From JBFLVT01 sp036804525 (GTDB lineage Bacteria > Bacillota > Desulfotomaculia > Desulfotomaculales > JASEER01), in NCBI GenBank assembly GCA_036804525.1, contig DAIRSE010000027.1, forward strand, positions 1-29,672: 29,672 nt of DNA, in the 5' to 3' direction. Below are positions 22,077-29,663 of this stretch, in pieces. The notes below the pieces were generated by a model, which saw only the letters and a program-made list of their open reading frames with translations, searched no databases and was not told the DNA's origin. How positions within the stretch are numbered: the first letter of the stretch is position 1; the number at the start of each line of letters is the position of its first letter. The position numbers and the translations under genes were made by a program.

Positions 22077-23315
22077 TAGCGGGTGGGCGTCGCAGAGTTC
22101 CTTAACCATGGCCCGGGCTTTAACCAGTGCCGCGTCGCTGTCCATGTTGTCGATGACGATGCTGATGATCTCGGCGATCTTAACCATGTCGTCCTCTTTC
22201 ATTCCGCGCGTGGTGACGGCCGGCGTGCCGATGCGAATGCCGCTGGTGACCCGCGGGGGCTGGGGATCGAACGGGATCATGTTTTTGTTCACAGTCACGC
22301 CGACCTCGTCGAGCCTGCGTTCGGCATCGCTTCCGGTTACGTTCTTACTCCGCAAGTCGACCAGCATCAGGTGGTTGTCGGTGCCGCCCGAAACCAGATT
22401 GAATCCGCGTTCCATCAAGGCCCCGGCCAGAGTCTGGGCATTCTTGACGATTCTTTCCTGGTAAGCCTTGAACTCGGGCTGCAGAGCCTCGCCGAAAGCT
22501 ACGGCCTTGGCGGCGATGACGTGCATCAGCGGCCCGCCCTGGACGCCGGGGAAAACCGACTTGTCGATGGCGGCCGCATACTCTTCGGTGCACAGGATTA
22601 AGCCGCCGCGCGGACCCCGCAAGGTTTTGTGCGTGGTGGAAGTGACGATATCCGAATACGGCACGGGGTTCTGGTGCAGTCCTACCGCGCAAAGCCCGGC
22701 GATGTGCGCCATATCGACCATCAGCTTGGCACCAACAGCCTTAGCGATTTCGGACAGGCGTTTGAAGTCAATGGCGCGGGGATAGGCGCTGGCCCCCGCC
22801 ACGATCAGCTTGGGGCGGTGCTCCTGAGCCAGGCGCTCTACCTCGTCATAGTTGATCATCCCGGTCTCGGCGTCAACCCCGTAGGCAACGAAGTTATAGA
22901 GCTTGCCGCTGAAGTTGACTTTGGAACCGTGGGTAAGGTGTCCTCCGTGCGCCAGGTTCATCCCCAGGATGACGTCACCGGGCTGGAGGACGGCAAAGTA
23001 GGCGGCCATGTTGGCCTGGGCACCCGAATGCGGCTGGACGTTGGCATGGTCCGCCCCGAAGAGTTTCTTGGCCCGCTCAATGGCGAGGCTTTCGGCGATG
23101 TCGACGAATTCACAGCCGCCGTAGTAGCGCCGTCCCGGGTAACCCTCGGCGTATTTGTTGGTCAGCACCGAACCCTGGGCCTCCAGGACCGCCCTGCTGA
23201 CAAAGTTCTCCGAAGCGATCAGCTCCAGCTTTGAACGCTGACGCTCGGTCTCAAGGGCTATGGCCCGCGCAATTTCGGGGTCCACCTCAGCTAGCGGGGT
23301 CATCATCTTACTCAA
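22071..23315 (-). CDS. glyA: Serine hydroxymethyltransferase
   Basis: PLP enzyme interconverting serine and glycine while loading one-carbon units on tetrahydrofolate. The 414-residue product has SENFVSRAVLEAQGSVLTNKYAEGYPGRRYYGG near the N terminus and the PLP lysine in the motif STTHKTLRGPRGG. All family landmarks are in place and length is normal. TTG 23315 is eight bases after AGGAGG. Its final codons and stop fall in a 7-bp repeat array. Position after rpiB matches ywlF-(ywlG)-glyA of B. subtilis, with ywlG absent. Confidence 0.97.
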   Translation of the reverse strand: MSKMMTPLAEVDPEIARAIALETERQRSKLELIASENFVSRAVLEAQGSVLTNKYAEGYPGRRYYGGCEFVDIAESLAIERAKKLFGADHANVQPHSGAQANMAAYFAVLQPGDVILGMNLAHGGHLTHGSKVNFSGKLYNFVAYGVDAETGMINYDEVERLAQEHRPKLIVAGASAYPRAIDFKRLSEIAKAVGAKLMVDMAHIAGLCAVGLHQNPVPYSDIVTSTTHKTLRGPRGGLILCTEEYAAAIDKSVFPGVQGGPLMHVIAAKAVAFGEALQPEFKAYQERIVKNAQTLAGALMERGFNLVSGGTDNHLMLVDLRSKNVTGSDAERRLDEVGVTVNKNMIPFDPQPPRVTSGIRIGTPAVTTRGMKEDDMVKIAEIISIVIDNMDSDAALVKARAMVKELCDAHPLY

Positions 23316-23363
23316 CTGTTCTTCCTCCTACAATTACTTCGGGTGAAAAACGCCGAATCATAT

Positions 23364-23405
23364 GGGCACTGAGCGCTGGGCATTACGCACAATGCTCAAT
23401 GCTAG
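23364..23405 (+). repeat. Heptanucleotide array H8
   Basis: Units GGGCACT, GAGCGCT, GGGCATT, ACGCACA, ATGCTCA, ATGCTAG. It fills half of the glyA-rpiB gap and contains the rpiB stop codon (23402-23404). Confidence 0.75.
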
Positions 23406-23854
23406 CCGATATCGAAGTTCGCTTCAATATCGGCGATCTTCTGTACGCGGCGGGCGTGGCGTCCGCCCTGGAACTCGGCCATAAGCCAGGTCGCTACGAT
23501 ATCCCTGGCCAGACCGGGGCCGATAACCCTTTCGCCGAGGGTAAGGACATTGGCGTCGTTGTGCTCCCTGGAGGCGCGCGCCGAAAAGGTGTCGTGGCAC
23601 AAGGCCGCCCGGATGCCGGGCACCTTGTTGGCCGAGATGCTTACCCCGATGCCCGTTCCGCAGACGATAATCCCGCGGTCAAACTCGCCGCTCTGCACGG
23701 CGCGGGCGACGGCCAGGGCAAAATCCGGGTAGTCGACCGGTTCCGGGGAGTGTGTGCCGAAATCCCTGTATTCGATCCCTGACTGGCGCAGAAAGTCGAC
23801 GATTTCCTCTTTCAACCGGTAACCCGCGTGATCGGCGGCCACGGCTACGCGCAC
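23402..23854 (-). CDS. rpiB: Ribose-5-phosphate isomerase B
   Basis: Interconverts ribose 5-phosphate and ribulose 5-phosphate (pentose phosphate pathway). The 150-residue product has the LacA/RpiB fold: VAADHAGYRLKEEI at the N terminus, catalytic Cys65 in IIVCGTGIGVSISANK, and GIRAALCHDTFSARASREHNDANVL. GTG 23854 has GGGAGG about ten bases upstream. A TTG at 23884 lacks a site and would add an atypical extension. It corresponds to ywlF, between ywlE and glyA. Confidence 0.95.
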   Translation of the reverse strand: MRVAVAADHAGYRLKEEIVDFLRQSGIEYRDFGTHSPEPVDYPDFALAVARAVQSGEFDRGIIVCGTGIGVSISANKVPGIRAALCHDTFSARASREHNDANVLTLGERVIGPGLARDIVATWLMAEFQGGRHARRVQKIADIEANFDIG

Positions 23855-23892
23855 GGTGTTCTTGCCTCCCGCACAAATCGACAAAATATTTA

Positions 23893-24396
23893 CTATCTAC
23901 CATCTTCTACAGGTGGAGAATGATTTCCTTCAACGCGCCCGGCTTCCTCCTTGAACCGCTCCAGGGCCATGCGGATAAGGCGGCGGAGTTCGGCGGCGTA
24001 ACGGCGGTAAACATGCAGGGGTTGTCCCAAAGGATCGGACACGTCACCCCCGACCCCGGCATACTCAGCCAGGGTGAAAACCTTGTTTGCCTGATCAGGA
24101 GCAGCCTCCCGCAGCAGGCGCCGGTGCCCGGCCGTCATAGTCAGGATCAGGTCGGCTTCCTCAATAAGCTTGCGGGTCAGCAAAGTCGCCCGGTGGTCGC
24201 TGATGTCGATGCCCTCTTCCGCCAGGGCTTCCACGGCTTCGGGGGTGGCAGGAACATTGGGCAAGGCATAGACGCCCGCTGAAAAAACCCGTATTCCCCG
24301 GTCTCCCTCCAGCAAGTGACGGGCGATACCCTCGGCCATGCTTGAACGGCAGGTGTTTCCCGTGCACACGAACAAGATCTTCTTTGGCCTGGCCAA
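23893..24396 (-). CDS. ywlE: Low-molecular-weight phosphatase, YwlE-like arginine phosphatase
   Basis: Phosphatase with the CX5R loop near the N terminus, VCTGNTCRSSMAEG. The Thr before the second Cys (Thr15) is the residue that marks protein-arginine phosphatases of the YwlE type, where tyrosine phosphatases carry Ile or Val. The general acid is in VSDPLGQP. The 167-residue product starts at TTG 24396, eight bases after GGAGG; GTG 24405 is too close to the site. In B. subtilis YwlE removes phosphoarginine placed by McsB; McsB is not in the window. Gene order supports the name. Confidence 0.88.
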   Translation of the reverse strand: MARPKKILFVCTGNTCRSSMAEGIARHLLEGDRGIRVFSAGVYALPNVPATPEAVEALAEEGIDISDHRATLLTRKLIEEADLILTMTAGHRRLLREAAPDQANKVFTLAEYAGVGGDVSDPLGQPLHVYRRYAAELRRLIRMALERFKEEAGRVEGNHSPPVEDGR

Positions 24397-24414
24397 AAAC
24401 GTCACTCCTCCCGC

Positions 24415-24951
24415 TTAAAGCACCAGTTTGACTCCCACGCCCAGCAGGATCAGCCCCCCGGCCAACTGGGCCCGGGCGCCCACGTACCTGTAAATTGAAC
24501 GCCCCAGGAAGAGGCCGGCGGCCGTCATCGTCCCGGCCACCATACCGATAACCGCCGCCGTCAGGGCCAACCGCGCTCCGATCGCTCCCAGCGTGAATCC
24601 CACGCTCAAGGCATCCATGCTTACGCTGGCGGCAAGAACCACGATACTCCAGACGCCGTTTATTTTGATGGGCTCCTCGCGGTGCCTCCGGAGGGTCCCG
24701 ATCGTCATCCGCAATCCGAGGTAGATGAGGATAGCCGCCCCAATGTAAGCAGCCGTCCGGCCCGCTATCGTTCCCAGGAGCTCCCCGCCCCACCAGCCGA
24801 GAACGGGGAAAGCGATGTGAAAGACAAGCACAACCAGCACCAGGGCCAGGGCCTCTCTGCGCCTGATCCCGGCAAGGGCCAGTCCCAGGCTTAAAGAGAA
24901 GGCGTCGGTGCCGAGAGCTACAGCCAGAAGAAAGAGCGTTACCGGACTCAT
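24415..24951 (-). CDS. mntP: Manganese efflux pump MntP
   Basis: Exports Mn2+ from the cytoplasm. The 178-residue product has six membrane helices in two related halves. Conserved aspartates lie in LGTDAFSLSLGLAL (first half) and VSMDALSVGFTLG (second half). ATG 24951 follows the tsaC stop with no gap. Corresponds to ywlD. No yybP-ykoY riboswitch is seen; the gene appears to depend on the tsaC promoter. Confidence 0.93.
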   Translation of the reverse strand: MSPVTLFLLAVALGTDAFSLSLGLALAGIRRREALALVLVVLVFHIAFPVLGWWGGELLGTIAGRTAAYIGAAILIYLGLRMTIGTLRRHREEPIKINGVWSIVVLAASVSMDALSVGFTLGAIGARLALTAAVIGMVAGTMTAAGLFLGRSIYRYVGARAQLAGGLILLGVGVKLVL

Positions 24952-26004
24952 CTATGCATCCCCCGCCGTGATCACTTTACCGGCCGCCTTACGCAGCCGG
25001 TTCATCACCGCTTCGCCGACGCCGGCGGGTTCGACGCCTTCGGCGACGATGGCCGTAACCCCGTCTTCGTCGCACCGCCGCAACGATTCGTATAAACGTG
25101 TGCCCATCCGGGCAGGGTCGCTGCGCGAACCCAGCACGTACACGCGGCCGAACCGGACGAGCCGCGCGCTCTCGGCGCTGCAGAGAACGGCGACCCTGTG
25201 ACCCGCGGATTCCAATTCCGCGGCCAGCTCCGCGATGCGCCGCGGGACCTCCCGGCTGTCGCCCTCTACAAGGTAGAGCTCGCCGCGCGGGGCGTAGTGC
25301 CGGTACTTCATACCGGGAGCCCGGGGCCTATCAGGTTCTCCTTGGCCGGCCATGGCGACATCCGCGCCGATGACCAGAGCCAACGCCTCCCGCGTCACCC
25401 CTCCGGGGCGCAGGACAACGGGGACATCCGTCGACAGGTCCAGGATCGTGGACTCCAGTCCCTGCGGCGTGGGCCCGGCGTCCAGGATGATTTCCACCCT
25501 GCCCTCGAGGTCTTGCCGGACGTGGTCTCCCGTCGTCGGGCTGGGGCGCCCGGAAATGTTGGCGCTCGGGGCGGCCACGGGAAGGCCGGCAACCCGGATC
25601 AACGCCAGGGCCACCTGGTGGTCGGGCATCCTCACGGCAACGGTGTCCAGGCCCGCGGTGACCTCCTGCGGAACGGCCTTCGCTTTGGGCAGTACGAGGG
25701 TCAGCGGGCCGGGCCAAAAAGCCCCGGCCAGCTTTTCGGCAAGGGGAGACAGGCCGGCTGTTACGGCGGCGGCCTGCTTGAGGTCGCTGACGTGGACGAT
25801 CAGGGGGTTGTCGGCGGGCCTTCCCTTGGCTATGAATATTCGCTTCACCGCCCGGCTATCCAGGGCATTTGCTCCCAGACCGTAAACGGTCTCCGTGGGG
25901 AAGGCCACCAGCCCGCCCTGGCGCAGAACCCGCGCCGCGGCAGCGATAATCGCGGGATCAGGGTTTACCGGATCAACCCGCCAATACTGCGTTTCTACCA
26001 GCAT
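24952..26004 (-). CDS. tsaC: L-threonylcarbamoyladenylate synthase (Sua5/YwlC)
   Basis: Makes threonylcarbamoyl-AMP for the tRNA modification t6A at position 37. The 350-residue product has the YrdC domain (about 15-205), with GGLVAFPTETVYGLGANA and the KGRPADNPLIVHV motif that binds substrate, and the C-terminal Sua5 domain (about 225-345), typical of the long form. ATG 26004 has only a weak AGGT upstream. First gene of the ywlC-D-E-F-glyA run; its 5' region contains a heptanucleotide array and an extended -10 promoter. Confidence 0.95.
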   Translation of the reverse strand: MLVETQYWRVDPVNPDPAIIAAAARVLRQGGLVAFPTETVYGLGANALDSRAVKRIFIAKGRPADNPLIVHVSDLKQAAAVTAGLSPLAEKLAGAFWPGPLTLVLPKAKAVPQEVTAGLDTVAVRMPDHQVALALIRVAGLPVAAPSANISGRPSPTTGDHVRQDLEGRVEIILDAGPTPQGLESTILDLSTDVPVVLRPGGVTREALALVIGADVAMAGQGEPDRPRAPGMKYRHYAPRGELYLVEGDSREVPRRIAELAAELESAGHRVAVLCSAESARLVRFGRVYVLGSRSDPARMGTRLYESLRRCDEDGVTAIVAEGVEPAGVGEAVMNRLRKAAGKVITAGDA

Positions 26005-26026
26005 GGCAGCAAACCTGTCACCTACT

Positions 26027-26054
26027 CATTGAGCACTGAGCGTTGAGCATTGGG
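26027..26054 (+). repeat. Heptanucleotide array H9
   Basis: Units CATTGAG, CACTGAG, CGTTGAG, CATTGGG, 22 bases before the tsaC start codon and so probably in its 5' untranslated region. One of two arrays at a gene start rather than a gene end; H3 is the other. Confidence 0.75.
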
Positions 26055-26073
26055 ATATGGAAATCTGATTTGT

Positions 26074-26082
26074 AGTATACCA
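26074..26082 (-). promoter_or_regulatory. Extended -10 promoter of the tsaC operon
   Basis: On the minus strand TG-G-TATACT occupies 26082-26074, about 70 bases before the tsaC start. No good -35 at 17 bases. The transcript would include array H9. Confidence 0.5.
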
Positions 26083-26136
26083 CACTCGGGGTTTCCGACG
26101 CCCAAAACTTAACAAAAAGAAGACACCCAAGAAAGT

Positions 26137-26181
26137 AAAAAGGGGACAGGCTACAACGCAAAAGTAGCCTGTCCCCTTTTT
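26137..26181. terminator. Long symmetrical terminator / REP-like palindrome
   Basis: AAAAAGGGGACAGGCTAC (26137-26154) pairs perfectly over 18 bp with GTAGCCTGTCCCCTTTTT (26164-26181) around a 9-base loop. Being symmetrical it can terminate both strands; it closes the Crp/Fnr gene 21 bases after its stop. The GGGGACAGGCTAC core resembles REP elements. Confidence 0.9.
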
Positions 26182-26202
26182 GCTTGTTACCTGTTTGGGA
26201 AG

Positions 26203-26883
26203 TCACATCACCCATTCGGCCAGCTTTTTGGCGTCCTTGATCACGATTTTCCCCCCATCCACGCCGATGCAGCCTTCGTCCCGGAAAGTATTCATCAGCG
26301 AGGTGACCGTCTGCCTGGTGGAGCCAATCATGGAGGCGATCTCGCTGTGAGTGAGCTTGAACCCGATCTCCAGGCCCCGGTCCGTCGGAACTCCGCAGCG
26401 CTCGCTGAACTTCAGGAGCAGCAGAGCGAGCCGGCCGGGGGCCTGCCAGCACATCAAATCGTAGACCAGGGATTCGGCGAACCGCATGCGCGCCCCGAGC
26501 AGCGAGGCCACCTTCAGCGCCAGGCGGTATTCGGCGGACAAAACGTCCAGGAACTGGTCCCTGGTCAGGACCACCATAGTGACGTCGGTAATAGCCTTGG
26601 CGAAACAGGTGCGCTTGCTATTGCAAAGGGCCTCGGCCAGACCCATAATCTCGCCCGGGTTCCGCATGCTTCCCACCGTAAACTCACGCCCGGACGGGCT
26701 GATGCGGTAGATCTTGACGTATCCCTCCTCAAGCAAATAAACCCGGTCGGCGGGCTCCTCAGCCGAAAAGATAATCTGCCCCTTGGGGTAACGCACCCGG
26801 ATGCCGGTCTTGCAGAGCACCGCGCGCTCACGGTCATTCACGACAAGGGCTTTTTCGTTCATCTTAAAGACCTTTTCGGTCAT
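26203..26883 (-). CDS. Crp/Fnr-family transcriptional regulator
   Basis: Cytoplasmic regulator with a cyclic-nucleotide-type sensor domain (about residues 10-140; VRYPKGQIIFSAEEPADRVYLLEEGYVKIYRISPSGREFTVG, then GEIMGLAEAL). A winged helix follows (about 150-220), with recognition helix LTHSEIASMIGSTRQTVTSLMNTFRDEG. No N-terminal cysteine cluster is present, so it is unlikely to carry an FNR-type iron-sulfur cluster; CRP-like effector, haem or redox sensing are all open. ATG 26883 is nine bases after AGGAG; ATG 26892 is too close. It is divergent from the hdrA-mvhD gene across a 290-base gap, which suggests it may control that gene. Confidence 0.93.
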   Translation of the reverse strand: MTEKVFKMNEKALVVNDRERAVLCKTGIRVRYPKGQIIFSAEEPADRVYLLEEGYVKIYRISPSGREFTVGSMRNPGEIMGLAEALCNSKRTCFAKAITDVTMVVLTRDQFLDVLSAEYRLALKVASLLGARMRFAESLVYDLMCWQAPGRLALLLLKFSERCGVPTDRGLEIGFKLTHSEIASMIGSTRQTVTSLMNTFRDEGCIGVDGGKIVIKDAKKLAEWVM

Positions 26884-26932
26884 TAAAACCATCTCCTGAT
26901 ATTTCAGAAAGCTGATCTCGGAACTTAACTTT

Positions 26933-26961
26933 ATTTTAACGTTTTATTCGTTCGATGTTGA
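26933..26961 (-). promoter_or_regulatory. Possible promoter of the Crp/Fnr gene
   Basis: On the minus strand TCAACA (26961-26956) and TAAAAT (26938-26933) are 17 bases apart; four and five of six bases match the sigma-A consensus. It lies about 50 bases before the start codon. Confidence 0.35.
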
Positions 26962-27173
26962 GTGATTTCCTGCCGGCGCCATTCTTTGGCCGCTTCGCCT
27001 GCCGTCTCCCGTTGATCGTTCTCGGTGTCAGCAAGCCGACACCTATGTATTCGCGGGCGCGACGGCGGAAATGGCACAGACCCTGTACAATGATGAGCAG
27101 GTAGAATAGCGCGGTTTTCTGTCTATTTACGGGGCGTAAGGCCGTCAGCAATAAAACGAAAGGGGTTTTAGGC
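26962..27173. other. Divergent regulatory gap before hdrA
   Basis: No gene is supported here. It holds a hairpin, GGTGTC (27024-27029) with GACACC (27038-27043), that could be an operator or leader structure. TAGAAT at 27102-27107 is a possible -10 for hdrA without a matching -35. I found no classical TTGAT-N4-ATCAA FNR box. Confidence 0.35.
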
Positions 27174-29663
27174 GTGCCTGATTCTCACAACTTCAGGGTC
27201 GGCGTTTTCATCTGCGACTGCCAGACCACCCTTAATGACGCCATAGACATGTCACACCTGGAAGAACGGGCGGGATCGCTGGCGCACGTCGTATTCGTCC
27301 GCAGACATAACATCCTGTGCGAGGAAGGGCTGGAGGTCTTTAAGAACGACATCAGAGAGCAATCGCTCAACAGGATCATCGTGGTCGGGTGCTCGCCGAG
27401 GACGAGCCTGGCGGCACCCGAACAGCGCTTCAAACGGGCGGCAGCAGAGACGGGGCTTGACACAACGGCCGTGGAGATCGCCAACATCCGCGAACAATGC
27501 GCTTGGGTGCACCCGGGCATGCGGGAAGCGGCCACCGGGAAAGCCGAAGACATCGTAGCCATGGCCCACGCGCGCGTGCTCCTGAACCGGGACCGCAACC
27601 CCGCCCGCCTGCCGGTGGCGGACCGGGCCCTGGTAATCGGCGGCGGCCCGGCCGGTATGCAGGCCGCCCTGGATTACGCCCGCAACGGGGTCAAAGTAAC
27701 CCTGGTGGAGAAAGGCACCCACCTGGGCGGGCAAATGGCGCGCGTGCAAAAGCTGTACCAGACCCCGAACTGGCCGTCGACCTGCTCCACTTCCTGTATT
27801 CTCCCGAACATCACCAAGCTTATCGCCCTTCATCAATCGACCATCGAGCTGATGACCTCCACCGAGGTAACCGGCATCCGCAAAGTAGACGGCAATTTTG
27901 AGGTCACCTTAAGCCAGAAACCCCAGCTCGTAGACAGCAAGAAGTGCGTCGAGTGCGGGAAATGCGCCGAAGCCTGCCCGGTAACCGTTCCGAATGAGTT
28001 TGACTTCGGCCTGTCGACGCGAAAAGCCATCTACAAGCCCTACCGTTTCACCCATCCCAACGCCTACGTTATCGACGCGGCGGCCTGCACCAGGTGCGGC
28101 GAGTGCGTGCCGGCCTGCCCCGCAGGGGCCATATCGCTCGAAGCCGGCCCGCTGACGAAGAAGATCCGGGTGGGCAGCGTCGTAGTCGCCACCGGTTTTG
28201 AAGAACTGGACGTGCGGAAGGTCAAGCCCGAATACGGCTATCAGCTCGACCAGGTGGTCAGCAGCCTGGAGTTTGAACAGTACTGCCAGTACTTGGGCAA
28301 GACGGCCAAGAAGCCGCGTTCCATCACTTTCGTACTGTGCGCCGGTTCGCGGGAGGCCAACGGCCAGATTGACCCGGAGTGCGCCAACGGCAGCTGCAAA
28401 TACCAGCCGCTGGACGGGCCCAAGGCCTACTGCTCGAAAATCTGCTGCGAGTATACCTTGAAACAGGTGCTGCTGCTGCACCAATCGCATCCCGAAATCA
28501 AGGTCAACATCATTTACACCGACATCCGTACCGTGGACCGGGCCCCGGAGGAGTACTACCGGGAAGCCCGGCAGAAAGGGGTCAATTTCATCCGCGGACG
28601 GTTGACCGCCATTCACAAGAACGCTGACAGCGAGAGCATTACGGTACACTTGAAGGAACTCGCCGACGAAAGTGAAGACGCCGGGACGGACGCCGCCCTG
28701 GAAACCGATCTGGTTGTGCTGGCGACCGCCTTCAACCCGCGACGGGACTCTTCGCAGCTGAGGATGCTTTTCGGCATGCAGCCCGACCGGTACGGCTTCG
28801 CCGCTGTGAATCAGGGGCCTTTCGGCGATTCGCCGGGCTGCCGCATCCTGCGGCCCACGGAATCGACGGTGCACCGCGTCTACGTGGTGGGAGGCGCCGC
28901 CGGGCCGGCTTCGGTCCACGAGAGCGCGGCGGCGGCCAGCTCGGCGGTGGCCCGGGCCATGGCCTATCACCACAAGGGGTATACCGAGCTTCTCGATTAC
29001 TACGCGACCGTCAACAAGGACCTGTGCAGCGGCTGCGGCTTTTGCCGCAACGTCTGCCCGCACGGAGCCATCCAGCAGGACGAGGACAGCTACTACAGCA
29101 CAGACCCCGCTTTCTGCCAGGCTTGCGGCCTCTGCATCGCGGCCTGCCCCAGCGGCGCCATTCAACTGACCAACTATACAGAAAAACACCTGGAGGAACA
29201 GCTGAGAGTCGCTTTTCGCAACGTTCCGCCCGGGGAGCCGAAAATCCTGGGTTACCTCTGCTACTGGTGCTCCTACTCCGGGGCCGATTTCGCGGGGATT
29301 AACGGCCTGGAATACCCCGTAGGGACGCGTATTATCAGGGTGAGGTGCGGCGGCAGCGTCAGCCCGGTCCACGTGCTGATGGCCCTGGCCATGGGCGCCG
29401 ACGGGGTGATCGTGGGACGCTGCCCGGTCAACAACTGCCACCACCACCACGGCAACGACCTGACGGCCAAGAGGATGTCGATGTGGGAGAAAATGCTGCC
29501 CATGGTCGAAATAGACAGCGTGCGGTTTGCGTCGAAGATTATCGGCTCGGCGGGCTATAAGGAATGGATCGCGGCCGTCCGGGAGATGCACCGGAATATC
29601 AAGCGGCTTAAGTCGGTCGCCGGTCGTCAGCCGTCAGCCGTCGGACTCGAAGGAATTCGCTAA
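27174..29663 (+). CDS. hdrA: HdrA-MvhD fusion: heterodisulfide-reductase-like electron-bifurcating subunit
   Basis: Flavin/iron-sulfur subunit that in known complexes bifurcates or confurcates electrons between ferredoxin and a disulfide or similar acceptor. The 829-residue product has an N-terminal HdrA domain (1-140), FAD-binding GGGPAGMQAA (156-165), an inserted ferredoxin domain (C258, C261, C264, C268; C305, C308, C311, C315), and Cys motifs C408 and C420/C424/C425. Two more [4Fe-4S] sites follow (C618-C628, C648-C658), then a C-terminal MvhD/FlpD domain (about 690-770; C696, C699, C725, C750, C755). GTG 27174 follows AAAGGGG. The last 17 or so residues are encoded by a repeat array and the stop codon lies in a palindrome, so the natural tail was probably altered. 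Partner HdrB/HdrC or hydrogenase genes are not in view because the window ends. Confidence 0.92.
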   Translation: MPDSHNFRVGVFICDCQTTLNDAIDMSHLEERAGSLAHVVFVRRHNILCEEGLEVFKNDIREQSLNRIIVVGCSPRTSLAAPEQRFKRAAAETGLDTTAVEIANIREQCAWVHPGMREAATGKAEDIVAMAHARVLLNRDRNPARLPVADRALVIGGGPAGMQAALDYARNGVKVTLVEKGTHLGGQMARVQKLYQTPNWPSTCSTSCILPNITKLIALHQSTIELMTSTEVTGIRKVDGNFEVTLSQKPQLVDSKKCVECGKCAEACPVTVPNEFDFGLSTRKAIYKPYRFTHPNAYVIDAAACTRCGECVPACPAGAISLEAGPLTKKIRVGSVVVATGFEELDVRKVKPEYGYQLDQVVSSLEFEQYCQYLGKTAKKPRSITFVLCAGSREANGQIDPECANGSCKYQPLDGPKAYCSKICCEYTLKQVLLLHQSHPEIKVNIIYTDIRTVDRAPEEYYREARQKGVNFIRGRLTAIHKNADSESITVHLKELADESEDAGTDAALETDLVVLATAFNPRRDSSQLRMLFGMQPDRYGFAAVNQGPFGDSPGCRILRPTESTVHRVYVVGGAAGPASVHESAAAASSAVARAMAYHHKGYTELLDYYATVNKDLCSGCGFCRNVCPHGAIQQDEDSYYSTDPAFCQACGLCIAACPSGAIQLTNYTEKHLEEQLRVAFRNVPPGEPKILGYLCYWCSYSGADFAGINGLEYPVGTRIIRVRCGGSVSPVHVLMALAMGADGVIVGRCPVNNCHHHHGNDLTAKRMSMWEKMLPMVEIDSVRFASKIIGSAGYKEWIAAVREMHRNIKRLKSVAGRQPSAVGLEGIR

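Noticed and set aside
26936..27151. A 71-codon open frame on the - strand in the hdrA/Crp gap
   Set aside because: No ribosome site and no motif, and it covers the likely Crp/Fnr promoter.
27909..29591. A 560-codon open frame on the - strand opposite hdrA
   Set aside because: Antisense of a gene with clear Fe-S and FAD motifs; composition is His/Gly/Val-rich shadow sequence.
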